64,000 bases of DNA from Propionibacteriales bacterium (GTDB lineage: Bacteria; Actinomycetota; Actinomycetes; Propionibacteriales; Nocardioidaceae). Every line of letters starts with the position of its first letter. Within the stretch, counting starts at the first letter, position 1. A program made the translations under genes and the position numbers. The stretch spans positions 1 through 64,000 of the forward strand of contig JAPLCA010000005.1 in assembly GCA_026392465.1 (NCBI GenBank), in the 5' to 3' direction. This document shows, in pieces, positions 8,980-15,829 of the stretch. Under the pieces are notes generated by a model. It was not told where the DNA came from. It made no database searches and saw only the letters and a program-made list of their open reading frames with translations.

Positions 8980-9297
8980 TCAGGTGGCCTCGTCGTCGTG
9001 GGGCGGGACCTCGCCGGGACGCAGGATGCGGTCCTGGCGGACGGGCGCGGGCTCGTCGGGCTGGTCGAGGACGTGCCGGCGGACCACCTCGCGCGGGTCG
9101 AGGTCGCGCAGGTTCAGCTCGGAGAAGTCCTGGCCCATCTCACGGCCGAGGTCGTTCTTGGCGTTCTCGGCCATCTGACGGACCGTCCGGACGAACTGCC
9201 CGGCCTGCTTCGCCATGCCCGGCAGCTTGTCGGGCCCGAACAGCAGCAGACCGACCACGAGGATCAGACCGATCTCCGGCCAGCCCATCCCGAGCAC
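8980..9297 (-). CDS. tatB: Twin-arginine translocase subunit TatB
   Basis: A 105-residue protein with the TatA/B layout. A short N-terminal membrane helix (GWPEIGLILVVGLLLFGP) is followed by the FGPDKLP hinge, an amphipathic helix (AKQAGQFVRTVRQMAENAKN) and a charged tail. It takes part in Sec-independent export of folded proteins. GTG at 9297 is preferred because a TGAGG site precedes it; ATG at 9288 is possible. It starts 10 nt after the mrp stop, so it is probably the last gene of the mrp operon. It faces the end of the SigE anti-sigma gene. Confidence 0.85.
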   Translation of the reverse strand: MLGMGWPEIGLILVVGLLLFGPDKLPGMAKQAGQFVRTVRQMAENAKNDLGREMGQDFSELNLRDLDPREVVRRHVLDQPDEPAPVRQDRILRPGEVPPHDDEAT

Positions 9298-9307
9298 GTC
9301 GGGTGCC

Positions 9308-10474
9308 TCAGAGTCGACCGACGGGGGCGAGACCCAGCTGCATGCCGGCCAGGCCTCGGGAGCGTCCGGTGAGCGTGTCGGCCACCTGCTGCAGCACCTT
9401 CGCCGACGCGCTGCCGGGATGGGTCGCGACGATCGGGCGTCCCTCGTCGCCACCGACCCGCAGCTGCTCCTCGAGCGGGACCTTGCCGAGCACCGGCACG
9501 TCGTGCCCGAGCCGCGCGCTCAGGGTCTGGGCGACGGTGTCGGCACCGCCGCTGCCGAAGACCTCGAGGCGCTCGCCTCCGGGAGTCAGGAGGTAGGACA
9601 TGTTCTCGACGATGCCCACGACCCGCTGGTGCATCATCGACGCCATCGTGCCGGCGCGCTCGGCCACCTGGGCGGCGGCCTGCTGCGGCGTCGTGACCAC
9701 CACGACCTCGGCGTTCGCGAGGTGCTGGCCGAGGCTGATCGCCATGTCGCCCGTGCCGGGCGGAAGGTCGAGCAGGAGCGCGTCGAGGTCGCCCCAGAAG
9801 ACGTCGCTCAGCATCTGCACGAGCGCACGGTCGAGCATCGGGCCGCGCCAGGCGACGACCTGGTCGCGCTTCGGCTTCAGCATGCCGATGCTCATGACCT
9901 TGACGTCGGGCGCGCCGGGGGAGTCGGGCACCTCGATCGGCACCGGCAGGATCATGTCGTCGACCTGGGTGGGCCGGCGGTCGCCGACGCCCATCATGTC
10001 GGGGATCGAGTGGCCGTAGATGTCGGCGTCGACGATGCCGACCTTGAGGCCGCTGCGGGCCATGGCGACGGCCAGGTTCACCGTGACCGACGACTTGCCG
10101 ACCCCGCCCTTGCCGGACGCGATGGCGTACACCTTGGTGAGCGAGCCGGGCTGGGCGAAGGGGATCTCGCGCTCGGCCTGGCCTCCCCGGAGCATCTCCC
10201 GCATGCTCTTGCGCTGCTCGTCGGTCATGACGCCGAGGTCGACGTGGACGGCGTGCGCGGGGGCGATCTTCTCGACGGCCGCCGTGGTGTCACGCGTCAG
10301 CGTGTCCTTCAACGGGCAGCCGGAGACGGTGAGCAGGAGACGGACCGTGATCGACGTGTCGTCGATCGTGACGGTGTCGACCATGCCGAGCTCGGTGACG
10401 GGGCGCTTGATCTCGGGGTCGACCACGCTGGCGAGAGCCTCGCGGACCTGCTCCTCGGTGGGGACGGAAGCCAT
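9308..10474 (-). CDS. mrp: Mrp/NBP35-family iron-sulfur cluster carrier ATPase
   Basis: A 388-residue protein. The N-terminal MIP18/DUF59-like domain (about 1-90, with the GCPLKD cysteine) is followed by a deviant-Walker P-loop ATPase (KGGVGKSS near residue 122, LLLDLPPGTGD). Homologues bind and transfer [4Fe-4S] clusters. The C-terminal CxxC seen in many members is absent after ENMSYL. The ATG at 10474 follows TACGAT (10482-10487) by 7 nt; an ATG at 10483 overlaps that box and is less likely. tatB follows directly. Confidence 0.85.
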   Translation of the reverse strand: MASVPTEEQVREALASVVDPEIKRPVTELGMVDTVTIDDTSITVRLLLTVSGCPLKDTLTRDTTAAVEKIAPAHAVHVDLGVMTDEQRKSMREMLRGGQAEREIPFAQPGSLTKVYAIASGKGGVGKSSVTVNLAVAMARSGLKVGIVDADIYGHSIPDMMGVGDRRPTQVDDMILPVPIEVPDSPGAPDVKVMSIGMLKPKRDQVVAWRGPMLDRALVQMLSDVFWGDLDALLLDLPPGTGDMAISLGQHLANAEVVVVTTPQQAAAQVAERAGTMASMMHQRVVGIVENMSYLLTPGGERLEVFGSGGADTVAQTLSARLGHDVPVLGKVPLEEQLRVGGDEGRPIVATHPGSASAKVLQQVADTLTGRSRGLAGMQLGLAPVGRL

Positions 10475-10523
10475 GCCTCCCATCGTACGGGCGACACCCG
10501 CGCCGGTGTCCCGCAGGCGAGCC

Positions 10524-11150
10524 TCAGTGACCGCGGGGCCCGGAGCGGCCTCGCTGGCGGCCGTCCGATCCGGCCTCGGGCGGTCCGTCGCCGGGGTCGT
10601 CCGGCTGCTCCTGGAGCGACTCGAGCAGGTCCCGCAGCTCCGAGCGCAGGAAGTCGCGCGTGGCGACCTCGCCGAGGCCCAGCCGCAGGCTGGCGACCTC
10701 GCGGGCGAGGAACTCCATGTCGGCGTGCGACTGCGCGTCCGCGCGACGGTCCTGCTCCTGCTGCACGCGGTCGCGCGCCTCCTGGCGGTTCTGCGCGAGC
10801 AGGATCAGGGGTGCGGCGTACGACGCCTGCAGCGACAGCATGAGCGTGAGGAAGATGAACGGGTACTCGTCCCAGCGCGGGCGCTCCGGACCGTACGGCA
10901 CGTTCCAGACGACCCACACGAGGATGAGCAGCGTCATCCAGATCAGGAAGCGCGCCGTGCCCATGTAGCGGGCGAACGACTCGGCGAAGCGGCCGAAGCG
11001 GTCGGTGTCGCCGGAGCGCGGTCGCAGCGAGCGTCGACGTCCGCGCTCGCGAGGCTGGTCGAGGCGGTCGCGGTCGCGGCGGGCCTGCTCACGGTCGCGG
11101 CGCGCCTGCTCGCGGTCGTGCCGCGTGCCGTCGCGGGAGCGCTCAGCCAT
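10524..11150 (-). CDS. DUF1003 membrane protein
   Basis: A 208-residue protein with the DUF1003 core. Two membrane segments (about 66-84 and 96-118, FLIWMTLLILVWVVWN and FIFLTLMLSLQASYAAPLIL) are followed by the conserved QNRQEARDR stretch and a long helix. The N-terminus holds tandem DREQARR repeats and many arginines. The family function is unknown. It overlaps the MgtE-like gene by 8 nt, so the products may act together. Confidence 0.8.
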   Translation of the reverse strand: MAERSRDGTRHDREQARRDREQARRDRDRLDQPRERGRRRSLRPRSGDTDRFGRFAESFARYMGTARFLIWMTLLILVWVVWNVPYGPERPRWDEYPFIFLTLMLSLQASYAAPLILLAQNRQEARDRVQQEQDRRADAQSHADMEFLAREVASLRLGLGEVATRDFLRSELRDLLESLQEQPDDPGDGPPEAGSDGRQRGRSGPRGH

Positions 11151-12420
11151 GCAGACCCACCCCCTGCGTCGCGTCGCTCGGCGTGCGCTCGCTGTCGCGC
11201 TCGCGCCAGCCCTCCGGCAGCAGGTGGTCGAGCACGTCGTCGATGGTCACGACGCCGAGCAGGTGGCTCGTCTCGTCGACCACTGGCAGCGCCAGCATGT
11301 CGTAGGACGCGAGGAGGTTCGCGACGTGCTCGAGGCTGGCGTCGGGCCGCGGCCAGTCGATGTCGTTGTCGGCGAGCCCGCCGACGAGCGTCGAGGGTGG
11401 CTCGCGCAGCAGCGCCTGGAAGTGCACGATGCCGAGGAAGCGCCCGGTCGGCGTCTCCAGCGGCGGACGGCACACGTAGACCATCGACGCGAGGGCCGGG
11501 CCCAGCTCGGGCTCGCGCAGACGGGCCAGCGCCTCGGCGATGGTCGCGTCCGGCGGGAGGATGACGGGCTCGGTGGTCATCATGCCGCCGGCCGTGCGGT
11601 CCTCGTAGGTCAGCAGACGTCGCACGTCCTCGGCGTCCTCGGGCTTCATGAGGGCGAGCAGCTGCTCCGACGTCGCCGGGGGCAGCTCGCCGAGCAGGTC
11701 GGCCGCGTCGTCGGGGTCCATCTCCTCGAGCACGTCGGCCGCCCGCTCGGGGTCGAGGACGCCCAGCACCTCCACCTGGACGCTGTCGGGCAGCTCCTCC
11801 AGCACGTCGGCGAGCCGCTCGTCGACCAGCTCTCCGACGATCTCGGCGCGCCGCTTCGTCGGCAGGTCGAGCAGGGCGTTCGCGAGGTCGGCCGGTCGCA
11901 TCTCGTCCATCGTGGCCAGCAGGTGGGTCGCGCCCTGGCCGGGCTCCTGGCCGACGAGCCCGGTGACCTCGTCCCACTGGACGACGTGCGTGGCCCCGCG
12001 GCGGCCGAACCGCTTGCCGGACTCCTGGACCGCGACCGAGCCGAGGTACCAGTCGCGGCGCGTGTCCTGCTCCATCGCCAGGTCGTACACCGTGCCGGTG
12101 CGGGCGTCGGGCAGCGTGACGGTGCGGTCGAGCAGCTCGTGGATCGCCAGCGTCTCGGTGCTCCGCTTCTCGAAACGGCGCATGTTGAGCACGCCGGTCG
12201 TGATGACCTGGCCGGAGTCCAGCGAGGTCACCCGGCCGATCGGCAGGAACACCCGACGGCGCCCGAGCACCTCGACGACCAGCCCCACGACGCGCGGCCG
12301 TCGGGTGCCGCGCAGGGCCACGACGACGTCGCGCAGCTTGCCGACCTGGTCGCCCGCGGGGTCGAAGACGTCCTGCCCGACGATGCGCGACAGGAAGATG
12401 CGTCCGGGGCTCGAGGTCAC
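11143..12420 (-). CDS. Soluble PRC/MgtE-N/CBS-domain protein
   Basis: A 425-residue protein without membrane segments. The N-terminus looks like a PRC-barrel pair (LSRIVGQDVFDPAGDQVGKL...). The middle is an MgtE N-terminal helical repeat (the ADVLEEMDPDDAADLLGELP region), and the end is a CBS pair (TTEPVILPPDATIAEAL; LPVVDETSHLLGVVTIDDVLDHL). In true MgtE the N and CBS domains sense magnesium and gate a channel; here the channel is missing, so a regulatory or sensor role is inferred. GTG start 6 nt after TACTGT (12427-12432). Overlaps DUF1003. Confidence 0.8.
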   Translation of the reverse strand: MTSSPGRIFLSRIVGQDVFDPAGDQVGKLRDVVVALRGTRRPRVVGLVVEVLGRRRVFLPIGRVTSLDSGQVITTGVLNMRRFEKRSTETLAIHELLDRTVTLPDARTGTVYDLAMEQDTRRDWYLGSVAVQESGKRFGRRGATHVVQWDEVTGLVGQEPGQGATHLLATMDEMRPADLANALLDLPTKRRAEIVGELVDERLADVLEELPDSVQVEVLGVLDPERAADVLEEMDPDDAADLLGELPPATSEQLLALMKPEDAEDVRRLLTYEDRTAGGMMTTEPVILPPDATIAEALARLREPELGPALASMVYVCRPPLETPTGRFLGIVHFQALLREPPSTLVGGLADNDIDWPRPDASLEHVANLLASYDMLALPVVDETSHLLGVVTIDDVLDHLLPEGWRERDSERTPSDATQGVGLHG

Positions 12421-12579
12421 GTGCCCACAGTAGAGCCTCGACGTCGCCCGACACCTCGCCCACCTGTCGCCCGCCGGGCGTCGAGACCGGCTCCCGACGG
12501 GCGGACCGGTGCGTCCTCTCGTACGCTTCGAGACGCACGTCACAGGCGGTCCGGCCGTCCGATCCGACGAGGGGGAACC

Positions 12580-14100
12580 ATGTCCACGAGCGTCCTGGCG
12601 CGGGAGCGCACCGTCGCCGGCCCCGGCTTCAACCGCTGGCTCATCCCGCCGGCCGCGCTGGCGGTGCACCTGTGCATCGGACAGGTGTACGCGACCAGCG
12701 TCTACAAGGCGTCGCTGGTCGAGCACTTCGACACCAGCCTGACCGCGGTCGGCGTCGTGTTCTCGATCGCCATCGTCATGCTGGGCGTGTCGGCGGCCGT
12801 CTTCGGCACCTGGGTCGACACCGGCGGACCGCGTCGCGCCATGGTCGCGGCCGCCACCTGCTGGGCGACCGGCTTCCTCGTGGGCGCCCTCGGCATCGCG
12901 ACGAGCCAGCTGTGGCTGTTGTACCTCGGCTACGGCGTGATCGGCGGCATCGGCCTGGGCATCGGCTACATCTCGCCGGTCTCGACCCTCATCAAGTGGT
13001 TCCCGGACCGCCCCGGCCTGGCGACCGGCATGGCGATCATGGGCTTCGGTGGTGGCGCGATGATCGCGAGCCCGCTGTCGAGCACCCTGCTCGGCTGGTA
13101 CGACTCCTCCTACGACGCCGCCACCGGGCTGGCCTCCGGCTCGGCGGTGGCCCAGCTGTTCGTCACCCTCGGCCTCGTCTACCTGGTCGTCATGCTGTTC
13201 GGCGCCTGGCTCGTGCGCGTGCCGGCCGACGGCTGGGCACCGCGCGGCTTCGACCCGTCGACGGTCAAGAAGAAGGCGCTCGTCACCTCGGAGAGCGTCT
13301 CGGCCAACAACGCCGTCCGCACGCCGCAGTTCTGGCTGCTGTGGGTCGTGCTGTTCTGCAACGTGACCGCCGGCATCGGCATCCTCGAGCAGGCCGCGCC
13401 GATGATCCAGGACTTCTTCCGCGACGGCCAGGACTCGACGGTGGCCGCAGCCGCCGCGGCGGGGTTCGTCGGCTTCCTGTCGCTGTGCAACATGGCGGGC
13501 CGCTTCGTGTGGTCCTCGACCTCCGACGTCGTGGGCCGCAAGAACATCTACGTCCTCTACCTCGGCGTCGGCATCGTCCTCTACGCGACGCTCGCGCTCG
13601 GCGGCTCGGGCTCGACCGTGCTGTTCGTCGTCCTCGCCGGGTTCATCCTCAGCTTCTACGGCGGCGGCTTCGCGACCATCCCGGCGTACCTGCGCGACCT
13701 GTTCGGCACCTTCCAGGTCGGCGCCATCCACGGCCGCCTACTGACCGCGTGGTCCGCGGCCGGCGTGGCGGGGCCGCTGATCGTCAACGGCTTCCTCGAC
13801 GCGCGGGGCGAGCCCGGGGCTCTCACGGCGGCCGACTACCGTCCCGCGCTGCTCACGATGGTGGGCGTGCTGGCCGTGGGCTTCGTCGCCAACCTCCTGG
13901 TGCGTCCGGTGGCGTCGCGCTTCCACGAGCCGCGCAGCACGGAGCCGACCGCCGACCAGGGCGGGCCGTCCTCCGCGCAGGGCGAGGACACGACGGCCGA
14001 GGGCGTCACGCCGCTCGCGGTGGTCGCGTGGCTCGTGGTCGGGATCCCGCTCGTCTACGGCGTCTACGAGACGGTCGTGAAGGCCTCGGCCCTGTTCTGA
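12580..14100 (+). CDS. MFS transporter, OFA (oxalate/formate antiporter) family
   Basis: A 506-residue, 12-helix major facilitator. The N-terminus (AVHLCIGQVYATSVY), the GIGLGIGYISPVSTLIKWFPD stretch after helix 4 and SFYGGGFATIPAYLRDLFG in the second half are typical of the OxlT/YhjX-like OFA family. It probably exchanges small carboxylates such as formate or oxalate. That fits the facing formate-dehydrogenase-like operon, but substrate is inferred. The ATG follows GAGGGGGAACC; a TACGCT box lies at about 12520. The end faces fdhD. Confidence 0.8.
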   Translation: MSTSVLARERTVAGPGFNRWLIPPAALAVHLCIGQVYATSVYKASLVEHFDTSLTAVGVVFSIAIVMLGVSAAVFGTWVDTGGPRRAMVAAATCWATGFLVGALGIATSQLWLLYLGYGVIGGIGLGIGYISPVSTLIKWFPDRPGLATGMAIMGFGGGAMIASPLSSTLLGWYDSSYDAATGLASGSAVAQLFVTLGLVYLVVMLFGAWLVRVPADGWAPRGFDPSTVKKKALVTSESVSANNAVRTPQFWLLWVVLFCNVTAGIGILEQAAPMIQDFFRDGQDSTVAAAAAAGFVGFLSLCNMAGRFVWSSTSDVVGRKNIYVLYLGVGIVLYATLALGGSGSTVLFVVLAGFILSFYGGGFATIPAYLRDLFGTFQVGAIHGRLLTAWSAAGVAGPLIVNGFLDARGEPGALTAADYRPALLTMVGVLAVGFVANLLVRPVASRFHEPRSTEPTADQGGPSSAQGEDTTAEGVTPLAVVAWLVVGIPLVYGVYETVVKASALF

Positions 14101-14127
14101 TCGCCGCTCATCGGCCCGGGCGCGTGG

Positions 14128-14949
14128 TCAGGCGACGACGCGCTCGGGGCGGCTGTAGACGTTGAACGTGCTGCCGCGCGAGAAGCCGACCACGGTCACG
14201 CCGAGCCGGTCGGCGAGGTCGACCGCGAGCGACGACGGTGCGCTCACGGCCGCCAGCACCGGGATGCCGGCCATGGCGGCCTTCTGCACCAGCTCGAACG
14301 ACGCACGCCCGGACACCTGCAGCACCGTGCCGGTCAGCGGGAGGCGGTCCTCGCGCAGGGCCTGCCCGACGACCTTGTCGACGGCGTTGTGCCGGCCCAC
14401 GTCCTCGCGGACCACGAGCGGCGCGCCGTCGGCGCCGAACAACCCCGCCGCGTGCAGCCCACCCGTGCGCTCGAAGACCGCCTGCTGCTCGCGGAGCCGG
14501 TCGGGCAGCGCGGCGAGGACGGCGGCGTCGACCCGCACCTCGTCGGCCGCCACGTCGAACGCCGACGTGGTCGCCACCGCGTCGATCGACGCGAGACCGC
14601 AGACCCCGCACGAGCTCGACGTGTACACGTGCCGCTCGCGGCCCGACGCGACGAGCGCACCGGGCCCGCTGACGCCGACGTCGATGACGTTGTAGGTGTT
14701 CTCGTCCTGCTCGGGTGCGCAGTACCGCATGGCGTGCAGCTGGTCGGTGCGCGCCACGACACCCTCGGAGACCAGGAAGCCGGCCACCAGGTCGAAGTCG
14801 TGGCCGGGCGTGCGCATCGTGACCGCGAACGACGCGCCGGCCACACGGATCTCGAGCGGCTCCTCGGCGGCGAGCGAGTCGTGCCGGGGCGTCACGCCCA
14901 CGCCGACCTCGACGCGCTGGATCCGGCGCCGCTGGACGGGCTTGGTCAT
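14128..14949 (-). CDS. fdhD: Formate dehydrogenase accessory sulfurtransferase
   Basis: A 273-residue FdhD protein. The SSSCGVCG motif near residue 105 supplies the conserved cysteines that relay sulfur from IscS to the molybdenum cofactor of formate dehydrogenase, activating it. The REDVGRHNAVDKVVG stretch later on is also family-typical. The ATG overlaps the DUF6457 stop (ATGA), so it is the last gene of the YdeP-type oxidoreductase/mobA/DUF6457/fdhD operon. Confidence 0.92.
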   Translation of the reverse strand: MTKPVQRRRIQRVEVGVGVTPRHDSLAAEEPLEIRVAGASFAVTMRTPGHDFDLVAGFLVSEGVVARTDQLHAMRYCAPEQDENTYNVIDVGVSGPGALVASGRERHVYTSSSCGVCGLASIDAVATTSAFDVAADEVRVDAAVLAALPDRLREQQAVFERTGGLHAAGLFGADGAPLVVREDVGRHNAVDKVVGQALREDRLPLTGTVLQVSGRASFELVQKAAMAGIPVLAAVSAPSSLAVDLADRLGVTVVGFSRGSTFNVYSRPERVVA

Positions 14950-15254
14950 GACGGCGACCCGCTGGTGTCGCCCTGGTCGCTGCCGCGGATCTCGCCCTGG
15001 TCGCTGCCGCGGATCTGGGCGAGGAGCTCGGCCTGCGCGACGACGCGACGGACGGTGTCCTCCCCGCCGCCCGCCAGCCCTGCCGCGTAACCGACCAGGA
15101 ACGTGGTGAGCGGGGCCGCGGGACGCACGACCGCGTGCGCCGCGACGGCGGCGAGGTCAAGGACCCGCTCCACGTCGGCGCCCGGGTCGTCCACGCCCAG
15201 CTCGGCGCACAGGTCGCGCCACCAGGCCTGCATCGTCTCGTCGCGGTCGCTCAT
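14946..15254 (-). CDS. DUF6457 protein of molybdenum cofactor clusters
   Basis: A 102-residue protein whose body (WWRDLCAELGVD; LDLAAVAAHAVVRPAAPLTTFLVGYAAG) matches the small DUF6457 family found beside mobA and fdhD in actinobacteria. The function is unknown, and a helper role in cofactor insertion is inferred from context. The C-terminus holds two copies of an eight-residue unit (IRGSDQGE/D) from a 24-bp tandem duplication. It overlaps both neighbours (1 nt with mobA, 4 nt with fdhD). Confidence 0.7.
   Translation of the reverse strand: MSDRDETMQAWWRDLCAELGVDDPGADVERVLDLAAVAAHAVVRPAAPLTTFLVGYAAGLAGGGEDTVRRVVAQAELLAQIRGSDQGEIRGSDQGDTSGSPS
14968..15015. repeat. Perfect 24-bp tandem duplication inside DUF6457
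   Basis: Two identical 24-bp units (14968-14991 and 14992-15015) keep the reading frame and double an eight-residue segment at the end of the protein. This suggests recent slippage and a likely length-variable tail. Confidence 0.9.
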
Positions 15255-15829
15255 CAGTGGTCCTCCTGCAGGGCGTCGAGGTCGGCGGGGGAGTCGAGGT
15301 CGTGGGTGGCGCCGTCGGGTGCGGGCACCAGCGTGACGTCAAGGTGGTCGAACAGGCGCCGCAGCGACACGTCGACGAGGTCCGGCAGCCCACGGACCAC
15401 GTCGGCCGCGTCGGCGGAGAGCAGCGCCGAGGTCCAGTGGGCGCGACCCGTGCCGTCGGCGAGGACGAGCGCCCCGGACGGACGCGGGGCGTCCAGCAGG
15501 GCGTCGACGAGGTCGGCGGCCCGCGGCAGGTCGGCGGCGAGCACGACGACGGGCGCGCCCGGTCGCAGCGCGCGCAGACCGGCCTGGACGCCGGCCGCCG
15601 GCCCCGACCCGGCGGGCTCCTCCCGCGTCCACCCCACCGGGCGCGACGTCGGGCGCGGGGGCCCGACGACCACCACGTCGGCGTCGTCGGGCAGCGCCGT
15701 CAGCGCGTGGTCGAGCAGCGACCGGCCGGCGACGACCAGCTGCGTCTTGTCCTGGCCGTCCCAGCGCTGGCTCGTGCCACCGGCGAGGACCACGGCCTGG
15801 ACGGACCGGTGGGGTGCGGAGGTGGTCAC
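15254..15829 (-). CDS. mobA: Molybdenum cofactor guanylyltransferase
   Basis: A 191-residue nucleotidyltransferase. The N-terminal VLAGGTSQRWDGQDKTQL is the GTP-binding/catalytic signature (LAGGxSxRxGxDK type), and VVVLAADLPRA is the metal-binding aspartate motif. It converts Mo-molybdopterin to the guanine dinucleotide form needed by DMSO-reductase-family enzymes such as the neighbouring oxidoreductase. It overlaps that gene (ATGA) and DUF6457 (TGATG). Confidence 0.85.
   Translation of the reverse strand: MTTSAPHRSVQAVVLAGGTSQRWDGQDKTQLVVAGRSLLDHALTALPDDADVVVVGPPRPTSRPVGWTREEPAGSGPAAGVQAGLRALRPGAPVVVLAADLPRAADLVDALLDAPRPSGALVLADGTGRAHWTSALLSADAADVVRGLPDLVDVSLRRLFDHLDVTLVPAPDGATHDLDSPADLDALQEDH

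Noticed and set aside
11005..12579. Long N-terminal extension of the OFA transporter
   Set aside because: The frame runs backwards through the opposing MgtE-like gene. The family N-terminus and ribosome site place the start at 12580.
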